Positions 44,583 through 56,400 of a DNA stretch of 64,000 bases are shown piece after piece; position 1 is the first letter of the stretch, and every line of letters starts with the position of its first letter. Under the pieces are notes generated by a model, which saw only the letters and a program-made list of their open reading frames with translations, was not told where the DNA came from and ran no database searches. The stretch is from contig OY755175.1 of assembly GCA_963576735.1 (NCBI GenBank), forward strand, positions 6,712,401 through 6,776,400. The letters run 5' to 3'. The stretch comes from Bedellia somnulentella. Taxonomy: Eukaryota > Arthropoda > Insecta > Lepidoptera > Bedelliidae. Position numbers and translations under genes: made by a program.

Positions 44583-44829
44583 TGAGTCGTGGAAACTTCG
44601 TGGCGAAACCCACATGGGTGAGTTGTACTTAGTCATGTAAAAGTGTATTCGTACAAACGGCGATAGGCCTCCACTCTATCACTACACGGATTGAATTTAT
44701 TTAATTTTATTTGCTTATCGAAAAAAATATGAAGCATATACTCAAAAAAACTTAGCAAACCAAATGAGAATGTGGTTGTGGTTGAGAAATAAGTAAACAA
44801 CAATCCACTTTACAAATTTAATTATTTAT

Positions 44830-47800
44830 TTACCAATCATTTACACTAAACTCCTGTACAAGATCTGGTTTATCAACGATCGTGTCTTCTACATTATCTG
44901 CAGTTTTCGCGACGGCTTTCTTTGCTTTTTTAACTCGTTTCTTTTTCTTCTGTTCAACTTTCTCAACCTCACCATCTTCATTATCGTCGAACTTTCCAAT
45001 GTCAGCTTCACCTTCGCTGTCTGACGGGAACAATTCCAAACTTTCTTTATTTGTTACTTTTGGTGGTTTTTCGGTTAATTTAGATCTTTTAATGAAAGGC
45101 AGATCTTCAGCAAGCTCATCGTTCTTCGTAATCTGTTTTCGTTTCTGAGTTTTGTTAACCTTACTCCAATTGTTGTAGAATGTAAGTAATGGTGTGCCCT
45201 GCGATTTGATATTAGCCTCCCAAGCGGCTATTAACTTTGTATCGGAAAGCGGGAAACTAACTTTCGATCTCTCTCTTTCTATCATTTTGGCATTCTCCTC
45301 GATCTTCTCAAGTAACTGTCGTATTTTTTTCGTATAGTTTGATATCGTACATGTCTTCAAGAATTGTTTCATCTGAAAGACAAATATTGTTATTGAAATC
45401 AGTAGTGAACTATTGAATTTTGATATTGGTGAAGATCACTTATTCAGATTCTTTCGCATATGATTTAATATTTAATTATTGAGACAATTACATGTGTGAA
45501 AATTATTAAGGTTCCCTTGTTTCTATAAAAAAATTAAGTTTAACTAATGATTGAAAATAACAAAATAGGATTAGTTGCAGAAACAAAATATAATTCTGCA
45601 AGCAAATCTAGTCGTTGATGCGAAATTTTGCCTTACCATATGACCACCTATAATAGTCGACGTTACGTAACTATATAAAAATACTATAAAAAATACCAGG
45701 ATATTTGTAATGTTAACACTCACCTGCATAATGGCCAGTATAACTAAATCTGGAAAGGCTATTCTGTGCGATTCATTGGCGGTATATTCCAAAAGTAAAG
45801 CGTATAATCTCTCAATGGCGGAATCCTTAAATCCATTCTCAGACAGTTGTGATTTGGCTAGTCTCAAAATACAAGAGAAGTCTAGTGGTTTCATTGACAC
45901 TTTTTTGTGCTTCTTATTGAAGTCATATGTATTGAGAACCTGAAAAAAGATTTTTATTAACATAGGGCGCATGTCGAAACCATAAGTGAGGCTTTAGGCA
46001 TTAGTTTTAATTTTATCAAATATTATAATGTTAGCCTTGTTTTGTTGCTGGCATAAAATGGTAAAACATCAGTCCTATCTGTCGTATAAAAGACAATTAA
46101 GATTATAAGTACACATAAAGGGACCTAAGAAGTAAAAACTAGTCAATCCAATAACGTACAATTAAATGAATTATAAATTTTAAAATCAGTCACCATTTAA
46201 TCATAGGGCTTTTAAAAATTCGACTAAAATCATTGCATATTATTTGTAAAAAATCTACGACTGCTTACCTCAACTAAGTACGGCAATATAGGTAAAAATG
46301 TATTGGATTCTTTAGAAAGCTTCATCAATATTTCAACACAGTGAAACCTCAGTGGATAATATTGATGAGTAGGCACAAGTTTGATAGTGTTGGTGATGAT
46401 CATCACAAGCGGGTAAATAAGTGGTTGTAATTGCGGCCTGTTTGACGTCACACCAAGAAGTTCCGCCCAAAGATGTAACGAGTTCACGAACTGCCAATTA
46501 TACACTGCCTGCCTGTTCTCCAGTTTGTGTACCACCACTGCATTCCGTAAGTGAATAGCCAACTGTCTTATGTACAAGAACACATGTTGATACGACACGG
46601 TGAGGTCCAATGTGAACATTTCCACTAATGATCGCCTCATAAAATGGATTCCAGGCCAAGTAGAAGGACTGACGAATTTCGAGTTTTTTACGTAAGTCAT
46701 GTACATGGCTTTTAAAACTAAGTCTAATAAATTGTGCTGCTGATTTCGGGTGATTCTTAAAATGCATAGAAAAGCCAGGACTCGAACTGTCTCTTCACCG
46801 TTACTCCACAATGTTATGAGCTTCTTGAGAGCTCGCTTTGACGTTCGACTGAAGCAAGCCACATAGTTCGACATTTGATGTAAATGTTTTAATAACACAG
46901 TCAATATATTAGTTGAAGTCACACCTCCCAGAAGTTTCAGCAAATCTGCCAAATATGCTATAAGCAGGCCTTTTACTTTGACGAAATGTTTACATTTTTG
47001 TGGATCTTTGCCTGACGTCTCTGTGCCAAGGAATTTCTTCAAGGCAGGAGGTAAGTATAACACACACATTTGTATGACGCCATTGAAGACAGAGGAACCT
47101 GCAATAATAAAAGATTTTGTTATATGGATTTTTTGGACATCATTTAAACAAGATATGATGTGACTACACTAAAATAAAGATATTAATGTTTTGTTGCACC
47201 AACTTACCCACAACCTTGAATTCCGATTGCGAACTACCATCCTCTGACGTAACTCTCACCATTGCAGCATTGAAAGCTTTTATAACATTCGTAAGAGTGG
47301 AAATCTTTATTTTGTCATTTTGCAACTCTGTCTGCCACTCTGATATCATCTTAAGAGTTATCTTTCCATGTGCCACTTGCCTTTCATCCTAAAACAAAAT
47401 GTAATTTTCTTTAGCATTGATCGTAAAATAAAAATTGCGAAACTTAAGTCAAAGTTGTCCTAGTAAAAGAAATAAATTCGTGGAATAGTAATTAAAACAG
47501 CACATCAATAAGAATTTTCTTAGACGGTTTTTTTTACTTTTTAATTTGTCTCGTCATCAATAATGTGCCTCGGACATTGCCTAGATGTGGATGATTTCCG
47601 TAGTAAAACTTTGGTAAACAAAACACAACTGTCCACTTTGACTCAAAGTTCTTCAAGATTCAATTTGGTAATAAAACTAAACGACTCTCTGACCAAACTC
47701 GCCAGCTCCTTAAGCAAAGAAAAAAAAATCGTTCAGCCTTCAGTCGACGCGGTTAAATACCGGCAGCTCAATAGACAGCTCTCAAAGTGTCTAAAACACA

Positions 47801-50800
47801 ATTTTAGGGCAAAAACAAGGCTTCCAAGATATGCGCAAGAGATCTGTCTATCAGGCACAGCCGGTCTACCAGACTAAAAACTGATAGCAGAATTTTGTTT
47901 TATAGACAACTGTACACGTAAGTGCAAGGTCTTGCTAATCAACTGGATAAAGATCCGACACTATACCGAATATATCCCGGACGTCAGCCTCTACTACATT
48001 AATATGGCTCTCAAACAGTTAAGGAACAAGGAAGCAGGTGAGGACGGAATTAAGGTAGAGCTTTTGTAGGCCCATGGAAAACAGATCGTTTAGGCCCTTC
48101 ATAAGTTATATAAGACCGAATTGTTTAAGTGCTGTTCTTGTCTTTAGGCTTCTGGTCTGGATTGGGAAGGACTCGGCATTAACACCAAGGGCGAGTACAT
48201 CACGCGCCTTGGATTCACTGATAATATTGTAGGTATGGTTATAAACACAGAATATTTGAGTAAAATTTCAATGACTTCAGCGGAGCGTCTTAAAATGAAC
48301 ATGGACAAGGCCAGAATCATGTCGAATAGTCAAGTTGTACCCATTCCTGACGAGCTTACAGACTCAAAATTCTTAATTGTTGACCAATACACCTAGTCGG
48401 TTCTTACATACTGTCACTGGCCATTTATTTTAAAAATAGAACACCTAGACAAAAATATGAAATCGAACATTTTCAATTTTTTTTTAATACTAATCTGCTA
48501 AATCACAATTACATTCATTATTTTTTTACGATGGAGTAGACTCGCAAAGAGAACTGAGTAACAGTAATTGCATTGCATCGTTCCGGCCGTCCACCAAAGA
48601 CAATATTCGACATGCTTCAAAGATTAAAACTCACGATGAGGTTCGTATACCGTACCATCAAGAGGTACAATGAAACCTCTAGTATCGATGACGAGAAAAG
48701 AAATGGCAGACTTCGTTCCGTTAGGACTCCAGGGATGATCAAAGCAATCAAGAAATTCCGACCGCAAGTAGAAATTGATGTCTTTGAAGATGGGTTTAAC
48801 CAAAAGTACCGTAAAAAAAGTACTCGATGAAGACCTGGGACTACGAGCTTACCGAAAAAATAGTGGACATATTCTGAAAGTGCGTCTGAAGTATTGCTTA
48901 AGCGGTACGCAAGAAAAAGATACCGCGATATCCTGTTTACAGACAATTTTATTTTAATATTTAGGAGATACAACAAAAAAAATACAGGGTGTGCGCTACC
49001 AGCTCTGCAGGCCGCTGGAAATACCATTAGTAGAGTGCAGCACGGTCATCCTCCATCATCAATCATGATTTAGTGGCGAGTGTCTTACTATGGCCCTACT
49101 GAAGTGCATTTTCGTGGAAAAGGTGTCAAAACCAGTGCAAAAGTGTACGGAGACATGGTTTTAGATCGCATAGTAAAAGATCTGCCCTAGACACTCTTTG
49201 GAGGATGGCCATTTGTGTTTCAACAGGACTCTACACCTGCTTATAAGGCCAAAACAACTCAGGAGTGGTTTGAGCGCCAGAACGTCGATCTATTAAGGCA
49301 TCAAGATTGGACCTCATCTAGCCCTCACCTCAATCTACTATTACAAAATTTAGCAGAAATTGGAGAAGAAGGTTTGCTCTAAACCTCACAAAAATTTGAG
49401 CAGCCTAAAGTCATCATTGACTAAAGCAGTGACCGATATCGACATGAATATGGGCCGTGCTGCTATTAAAGACTGGCCGCGAAGATTGAAGGTTTTTGTG
49501 AAAATAATGGCAATCATTTTGAATAAATTTTGTGTTTAATGTAAACTAATTAAATCACGTTTTATTTTTAAAAAAACGTTTTTTGAATATTATGACTACT
49601 TTTCATTTTATAGCCAATTTTGTTTGCGACAGAATTTAAGCACCGACTAGGTATATACCCGGGACAAACCATTCAGTTAGGTAAAGCTAGGGCTATCATT
49701 ACCTGATTCGCTAACGCCGGATAAACACGGCAAAATACCAGGAAATCTGGGCAAAATAATTATTTTTATCCTATGCTTCTTAACTTTGTTTGACATTAAA
49801 GCCGTGAGTGGGACACAAATATCTTACAAGCAGTTTCGATGTGAGGAGTTAACATTATCTACAAAAGTCGATCTCCATAATGTCTTATTAACAAAAAAAA
49901 TTGTTTTTTTAATAGATATCTAAAATAGAATAGTATCCCTTCAATATCAACCCTAATTTAGATGAACACTAACCTCAAAATCACTTTCATCACTATGTTC
50001 AGTGAGGGCTGTAGGTTGGTGGACAATATCCTGATCATCCTCTCTATCAGACTGCTCTTCATCAGAATCTTCAAAGTTAAGTAACCCTTCATCATTTTCT
50101 TCAAGGAAATTATAAAAATCAGGATCTAGCTCCTTTAATTTCTCTAGAGACTTTTTATGAGTCTCTGGGTCCAGGTCTTCTTCAGAGTCTGTAATTAAAT
50201 CATATACATCATTTTATCAGTTTTATTACATGTTAGCTGTGTAGTGTCGGCTTAGAATAGCACTACCCCATTTCTTCCGGTGGGTGTATGTAAGAGGCGA
50301 CTAACGGTATTGGGGCTTTTTAAGGGATTTTTGGGCGATGCGGTTGGAGACGCATCACCAACAACCTTTATTCTACTATCTTTTCCCCACTCAACTTCCA
50401 AAAGTGGCTGAGAAATTTCTAATTTCTCAGCTCTGGCTACCCCTTTTAGGGATTTATAGCCGTGAGTATATGTATGTATGTATGTATTACATGTTAATAT
50501 GATATGATAACATAACATTTCTTGCGCCTATGTGGCCTAGTTCTTGGCTTTAAATCTTAGTCTTAGTTACAATTCTTGGGAATGTATAAAATTATGTTAT
50601 AATATGTATCCAACGTTTAATTCAATTTTGAAGAATATTGCAAGTCTCACAGCCTTTATACCGACCACCGAGGGGCTTGAGCCTACCCTATCTAGGGTGA
50701 TTTGGCCTTAGTCCACCATGCTGGCCAATTGGGGGTTGGCAGACTAACGACTACTGCCGTAACAGTAGCCAGGACTGATGGTTTAATGCCGTCAGAAGTG

Positions 50801-52747
50801 AACATGCCCTTCAAAACACGGAATCATCTTAATTTTTGGATTATCAGATTATTCAAGCCTGCAATATCCTTCCAAACTGGGTTAGATCTAACAAACTAAA
50901 TTTGTGAGTTTACCCCCTGGGGATAGAATCCGAGACCTCTTTACTTTAAACCAAGCACTTAACCATGAGACCGTGGTGGCAGTCATATTAAAAATATGGC
51001 ACCTGATGGTTCAAATATATTTTTTTGAACAAAGAAGGACCCGGCTTCGGCCATTTGATGGAAACCCAATTTTTCTTACAAAATTTGATAAACATATTGT
51101 CCGTCTACATAACTGTTCTTTAGTATATTTTGAAATTACTTTTTAAATAAACAACCACAACCAATAAAATTTCAATGGGACAACCTTGGAAGCATATCCA
51201 ACCAAACAAAATAATTTTAGAAATTGATGAACTATTAACAGAATAATCGCATAACATACATGCCTAAAAAAAATTAATATCAATTGAATTGAGGGTACTT
51301 AAAGGAGGTATCTTTTTCTGAAGTTGTTCGAAAATTAAGCTGATTATACCCATGAAGGCATGTAAAGCTCTTAGTACAGGCGGGAATCGAACCTGCGACC
51401 TCGGGTATACGTCGTCGGGTGTTGTAGTCTGTGTCAAAATTTTTCTTTCCTTTATTTATCCTTATTTTATTAGTAATAATCCCCACATGAGGTTTTCATG
51501 AACAAAAACATTCAAATTATATGATAGTTAGGCGTTCTCAACATTTGCATTCTATCTAAAATGTTAGACAAGTGGCCTTCCGAATTTGTAAAAAATTCGT
51601 AGGTAGGGAACTCAAACACTACTTTAAAGTGTAAAAGAAACAAAGGATAGAAAACTTTCGCACTGGCAGCCATTGGCACAGTAGCTCAATTGGCAGAGCG
51701 ATGGGGGTCTATACCCGAGGTTGCGGGTTCGATTCCCGCCTGTGTCTAAATTTGTCCTTCCTTTATTATACTTTATTTATTAGTAATAATCCCAACATGA
51801 GGTTTTCAAGAAAAAAAAAACATTCTAATTCTAACTTAACTATTCTAAAAGGGACTTTGTTGCTAAATTATTCTTCAAGGGACATTATTGGTGATTGGTT
51901 TTATGAGTGTCATTTTTTCTATAATGCTTTAACCCTTCAGCAGATGAGAGGCAGCAGGGCACCTCTGCTTTTTAATTATGAAATTCTGTCAATGGTTGAG
52001 GGGCGCCTGGGTGCCTTTGTCGGAGCGCCTCACTTAAAATGTTATTTGCAATAGTTATAAAGACTTGTTTTGCTTGCTGTATTGAAGCCGCAATAGTCGA
52101 TGAATTAATTAAGCGGAAATGCTAATTTAAACTTTTTTAACGGTGCTCCTCTGAGGGGTTAAGAGTGATTTAGTAGCCATACTATCCTATACGTGACATT
52201 ATTAAGAGTAACAATTGAATATAGAAATATTTATGTTTGTATGAGGACAAATAAGTGAAATGTAAGCATTGTTGGCCAATTGCTATTACTTTTGCTTAGC
52301 CTCTCTACACTACTGAGTTATCATAGGTTGTGAATCTTAGGCTACAAATTTAAGACAATGTTTTATCGGCAACGATTTCATAAATCCAGCAGCAATTATT
52401 ATTTCTAAGTTCTTCTAACAGTAATTTTGATTCCAGTGGACTATATATCCACTATAAAATGACTACATTTCGGGTTTTACCCTGTATTCCTAATTGTAAT
52501 ATGAGTATCCGCAAAAAATTGATTGAATTAGGTTGGATTTGCTCTATTATAGAATTCTTAAAACCTCCGAGGCTATAATAGTGACATCTTTATTTACAAA
52601 TAAATGGGAACAAATAGAAATAATTTCATGGTACCAATGTTTTAATTTAAAATTGATATTACCTGAATTGGAGTTATTATCAACACGTGATTCCATTTCC
52701 TTAATCTTTTTTTTCGGTTTTTCTCCTTTAACAGTCTTTGCCTTCAT
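44830..52747 (-). CDS. NOC2L: NOC2L (nucleolar complex protein 2 homolog), six exons, complete
   Basis: Noc2 works with Noc1 and then Noc3 in maturation and nuclear transport of the 60S pre-ribosome; human NOC2L also binds p53 and inhibits histone acetylation. Exons on the minus strand: 52663-52747, 49974-50188, 47208-47388, 46269-47098, 45724-45939, 44830-45372. All have GT/AG borders with matching phases, giving 690 codons (689 aa plus stop), close to the family size (about 700-750). I start at the ATG at 52745-52747 (MKAKTVKGEKPKKK); the longer frame upstream begins only with GTG. The acidic N-terminal segment (DSEEDLDPETHKK, then ELDPDFYNFL) and the helical Noc2 core in exon 4 are diagnostic. 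The C-terminal tail has alternating acidic and Lys-rich tracts, typical of nucleolar proteins. Confidence 0.95.
46269..47098 (-). CDS. NOC2L: NOC2L exon 4 (Noc2 core)
   Basis: The largest exon encodes about 277 residues of the alpha-helical Noc2 family core: LPPALKKFLG near the start, WPGIHFMRRSLVEMF in the middle, YQHVFLYIRQLAIHLRNA, YNWQFVNSLHLWAELLG and YYPLRFHCVEILMKL towards the end. It begins by completing a Gly codon split from exon 3 and ends in phase 0 at a GTAAGC donor. Shadow frames on the same and the opposite strand are not real genes. Confidence 0.95.
47540..48390 (+). mobile_element. RTE-type LINE fragments in NOC2L intron 3
   Basis: The plus strand encodes VKYRQLNRQLSKCLKHNFRA (linker between endonuclease and RT), then YINMALKQLRNKEAG-like and DNIVGMVINTEYLSKI, with RLKMNMDKARIMSNSQVVPI near the end. 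These match RTE linker, RT and thumb in order, but with internal deletions and stops. It lies between NOC2L exons 3 and 2, next to the mariner. Confidence 0.75.
48396..49647 (+). mobile_element. mariner-type (Tc1/mariner) transposon, decayed
   Basis: Inverted ends GTCGGTNCTTANATNCTGTC are flanked by TA at 48394-48395 and 49648-49649. Fragments in order on +: RSGRPPKTIFDMLQRL and RTIKRYNETSSIDDEKRNGR (helix-turn-helix), LGLRAYRKNSGHIL, RYRDILFTD (first catalytic Asp), VSYYGPTEVHFRGKGVKTS, FVFQQDSTPAYKAKTTQEW (second Asp) and DWTSSSPHLN, where His replaces the usual third Asp. Frameshifts and stops interrupt it throughout. Confidence 0.88.
50235..50490 (+). repeat. SINE-like 'GCCGTGAGTAT' family, well-preserved copy
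   Basis: Runs from GTAGTGTCGGCTTAGAATAG to TATAGCCGTGAGTATATG with a (TATG)n tail. It lies 47 bases upstream (in transcript sense) of NOC2L exon 2, inside intron 1. Confidence 0.8.
50655..50990 (-). mobile_element. tRNA-derived SINE in NOC2L intron 1
   Basis: The minus-strand head at about 50990-50915 resembles a tRNA (GTCTCATGGTTAAGTGC as A box, GGTCTCGGATTCTATCC as B box). The body includes TGGCCTTAGTCCACCATGCT, a motif of a common lepidopteran repeat. Confidence 0.7.
51370..51815 (+). repeat. tRNA-headed 312-bp family, partial dimer
   Basis: A broken tRNA-like head (51375-51450), the 3' motif AATCCCCACATGAGG (51479), the full body (AGTTAGGCGTTCTCAACATT ... AACACTACTTTAAAG), a second complete tRNA-like core (about 51674-51746) and a second 3' motif (51788). 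This is the same head-to-tail order as in the array at 54279-55669, diverged. Confidence 0.85.
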
Positions 52748-52901
52748 GTTGAAAAACACTAATATCTAGATATCAATTCGTTACGTACATTTAAATTATA
52801 ATATGAGTCTACAGAAAACAGATTTTTCTTTACAAATTCTAAATTTTTTATTCAGAAAATAAAATAACCTCTTTATCAAAACAAAACAAAGCGTCATGGA
52901 T

Positions 52902-53797
52902 TAGTGTTGCCGGATAATCGATTGTGTATCGATTATTAATCGATTATGCAAATGAGGCCCAAATAATCTAATAATCGATAGTATTATCGATACTATCGAT
53001 TATATCGATACTATCGATTATTAGATTATAATCGAAAAACGATATGATCGATTATGATCAATTAATCGATTATAATTGTAATGTAATCGATAATAATCGA
53101 TATTATCGATTAATCGACTAATCGATTATAATGTAATAATCGATTAATCGATTATATCGTCATTAGATTATAATCGATTAGACGATTAATCGATTATAAT
53201 TGTAAATTTTTCACACTGTGATAAAAATACAATATATATAAAATACAATACATAAACTGTATATAAAATATTATATAATATATAAATATAATGTTTACTA
53301 TCGATTATTATGTAAAAACCTTTATTTTACCATCTTTTCCCCACTCAACCACCAAAAGTGGCTATGGAATTTATAATTCCTTGGCTCTGGCTACCCCTTC
53401 TAAGAAATTATAGCTGTGAGTATATATATGTATCGATCAATCTACGATAAAATCATTTATATTTTTATTTATTCTATTTTTATCACAGTGTGGAAAATTT
53501 ACAATTATAATCGATTAATCGACTAATCGATTACGATATAATCGATTAATCGATTATTATATTATAATCGATTAGTCGATTATCGATTATATCGATTATT
53601 ATCGATTACATTACAATTATAATCGATTAATCGATCATAATCGATTATATCGTTCTTCGATTATAATCCAATAATCGATAGTATCGATATAATCGATAGT
53701 ATCGATATAATCGATAGTATCGATAATACTATCGATAATTAGATTATTTTGGGTGAGCATAATCGATTAATCTATAATCGATTATCCGGCAACACTA
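52902..53797. mobile_element. hAT MITE with ATCGAT-rich palindromic arms
   Basis: TIR TAGTGTTGCCGGATAATCGA at both ends; exact 8-bp TSD TCATGGAT at 52894-52901 and 53798-53805. The arms (52902-53235 and 53475-53797) are made almost only of TAATCGATTA / ATCGATA motifs and pair with each other over about 320 bases. The centre holds a fragment of the 'GCCGTGAGTAT' repeat (53320-53430). It lies 147 bases upstream of the NOC2L start codon. Confidence 0.9.
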
Positions 53798-54020
53798 TCA
53801 TGGATGGTAAGTTTTTTTTTTATCTATTTGTTTTTTTTAATATTTTCTCGGTATTTCACTCAGTGCCACAGACAAGTACTTTTAGCGCCATCTAGTTAAA
53901 TTAAATCACAATCATAACGCTTTCTAAGAGCAGTAAGTACATCAGTTCTTGTACTATAACGCTAAATTGATATGTGTGAATGGGTAATAGGGAACGTCTA
54001 CATATGTGATAATTTAAACA

Positions 54021-54078
54021 ATTCTATTGGCATTTCTGTATCGTGAATGTTCTTACATACAATTAAGTGGCGATCGCT
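54021..54078 (+). repeat. Left copy of a 58-bp direct repeat flanking the array
   Basis: ATTCTATTGGCATTTCTG ... GGCGATCGCT, identical to 55670-55727. It ends exactly at the gap edge. Confidence 0.9.
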
Positions 54079-54278
54079 NNNNNNNNNNNNNNNNNNNNNN
54101 NNNNNNNNNNNNNNNNNNNNNNNNNNNNNNNNNNNNNNNNNNNNNNNNNNNNNNNNNNNNNNNNNNNNNNNNNNNNNNNNNNNNNNNNNNNNNNNNNNNN
54201 NNNNNNNNNNNNNNNNNNNNNNNNNNNNNNNNNNNNNNNNNNNNNNNNNNNNNNNNNNNNNNNNNNNNNNNNNNNNNN
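54079..54278. other. Assembly gap (200 N)
   Basis: A run of exactly 200 N, as in a fixed-size scaffold gap. It abuts the tandem array on the right and a 58-base sequence on the left that recurs at 55670-55727. Frames reported across it are artefacts. Confidence 0.99.
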
Positions 54279-55669
54279 GCTCAGTTGGCAGAGCGTCCGG
54301 GGCGTTTACCCGAGGTCGCGGGTTCGATCCCCGCCTGTGTCGAAATTTTTCTTTCCTTTATTTATTCTTTATTTATTAGTAATAATCCCCACATGAGGTT
54401 TTCATGAACAAAAAGATTTAAATCATGTGATAGTTAGGCGTTTTCAACATTTGCATTCTATCTGAAAAGGTAGACAAGTGGCCTTTCGAATTAGTAATAA
54501 TTCGGAGGTAGGAAACGCAAACACTACTTTAACGTGTAAAAGAAATAAAAGGATAGAAGAATTTCGCACTGGCAGCCAACTGACACGGTAGCTCAGTTGG
54601 CAGAGCGTCCGGGGCGTTTACCCGAGGTCGCGGGTTCGATCCCCGCCTGTGTCGAAATTTTTCTTTCCTTTATTTATTCTTTATTTATTAGTAATAATCC
54701 CCACATGAGGTTTTCATGAACAAAAAGATTTAAATCATGTGATAGTTAGGCGTTTTCAACATTTGCATTCTATCTGAAAAGGTAGACAAGTGGCCTTTCG
54801 AATTAGTAATAATTCGGAGGTAGGAAACGCAAACACTACTTTAACGTGTAAAAGAAATAAAAGGATAGAAGAATTTCGCACTGGCAGCCAACTGACACGG
54901 TAGCTCAGTTGGCAGAGCGTCCGGGGCGTTTACCCGAGGTCGCGGGTTCGATCCCCGCCTGTGTCGAAATTTTTCTTTCCTTTATTTATTCTTTATTTAT
55001 TAGTAATAATCCCCACATGAGGTTTTCATGAACAAAAAGATTTAAATCATGTGATAGTTAGGCGTTTTCAACATTTGCATTCTATCTGAAAAGGTAGACA
55101 AGTGGCCTTTCGAATTAGTAATAATTCGGAGGTAGGAAACGCAAACACTACTTTAACGTGTAAAAGAAATAAAAGGATAGAAGAATTTCGCACTGGCAGC
55201 CAACTGACACGGTAGCTCAGTTGGCAGAGCGTCCGGGGCGTTTACCCGAGGTCGCGGGTTCGATCCCCGCCTGTGTCGAAATTTTTCTTTCCTTTATTTA
55301 TTCTTTATTTATTAGTAATAATCCCCACATGAGGTTTTCATGAACAAAAAGATTTAAATCATGTGATAGTTAGGCGTTTTCAACATTTGCATTCTATCTG
55401 AAAAGGTAGACAAGTGGCCTTTCGAATTAGTAATAATTCGGAGGTAGGAAACGCAAACACTACTTTAACGTGTAAAAGAAATAAAAGGATAGAAGAATTT
55501 CGCACTGGCAGCCAACTGACACGGTAGCTCAGTTGGCAGAGCGTCCGGGGCGTTTACCCGAGGTCGCGGGTTCGATCCCCGCCTGTGTCGAAATTTTTCT
55601 TTCCTTTATTTATTCTTTATTTATTAGTAATAATCCCCACATGAGGTTTTCATGAACAAAAAGATTTAA
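54279..55669 (+). repeat. Tandem array of the 312-bp tRNA-headed unit
   Basis: Four complete head-to-tail units plus a partial fifth (unit marks at 54279, 54591, 54903, 55215, 55527; spacing exactly 312). The units look identical as read. Each holds a tRNA-like core with acceptor GACACGG/CTGTGTC, D arm GCTC/GAGC, CGGG-GCGTTTA-CCCG anticodon arm and T arm GCGGG-TTCGATC-CCCGC, then GAAATTTTTCTTTCC, the CCCCACATGAGG motif and about 170 bases of body. The loop would give anticodon GTT but has C at position 33 instead of U. The array continues into the gap on the left. Confidence 0.92.
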
Positions 55670-55727
55670 ATTCTATTGGCATTTCTGTATCGTGAATGTT
55701 CTTACATACAATTAAGTGGCGATCGCT
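55670..55727 (+). repeat. Right copy of the 58-bp direct repeat
   Basis: Follows the truncated last array unit directly and continues into unique sequence (and a short SINE-like end, GAGCTAACGGCGTGAGTATG). Confidence 0.9.
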
Positions 55728-56041
55728 AGTCTCTGCCTACCTCAATGGGAGCTAACGGCGTGAGTATGTATGTATTTACGAATCATATGTTTAAGAGTTA
55801 AAAGAAGTAATATGATTAATATAGAAATTTTAATTTTGTAGCACTTTACAACGTAAGCCAGGACAATACATTAAAAAGATTGGATTTTAATTGATATAGA
55901 TTTGATCCCTCTTCGCAGAGTTACGATACGAACATAAAAAAGGCATAAGGTAAAGAGGTCGCTACAAGCATTAGAAACTCTTTGGTTGATGGTAATTATT
56001 ATTTACTCTGTGTATATTTTTTTATTTATATTATTTACGTC

Positions 56042-56201
56042 TTTGTCAATGTCAATGTCAACGTGCGGTTTCGATCGAAATTCCGAAGTACAAGATTTCA
56101 ACTAACGAGTTTGTTTATTGGAGCCCAGTTTATATATTCGCAAGTATAGCAGATAATACACGTACATCACCAAAAAGTAGCAATTCATCGTAGTGAACCA
56201 G
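56042..56201 (+). promoter_or_regulatory. GHITM: Probable GHITM 5' non-coding exon and promoter area
   Basis: A GTAACT donor follows ACCAG at 56201, and a TTTTAG acceptor at 56380-56381 precedes the 20 bases before the ATG. This suggests a leader exon ending at 56201. Its start is unknown; 56042 is only where less AT-rich sequence begins. No TATA box was identified with confidence. Confidence 0.45.
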
Positions 56202-56400
56202 GTAACTTGAATTGAATATATTTCACAATGATTACATACACATTCGTCGTCGTACTTACTATTAGTTTTTGAGGGCTGATATGCACGGTTTTATTATCCT
56301 ATAAATATTATCAGTGTGATTTTATTGTGTAGGTAAGGGTATTGTATTTTAGCATTTCCATTAAATTTATTTTAATTTTAGATTCATTGCCACAGTCAAG

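Noticed and set aside
45710..47392. Plus-strand frames opposite NOC2L (44882-45148, 45710-45943, 46978-47163, 47186-47392)
   Set aside because: Shadows of NOC2L exons; no domain and no codon signal of their own.
54027..54407. Open frames across 54027-54407
   Set aside because: They run through the N gap and the tRNA-like repeat; artefacts.
54279..55669. CRISPR array
   Set aside because: Whole 312-bp units repeat without variable spacers, and the genome is eukaryotic.
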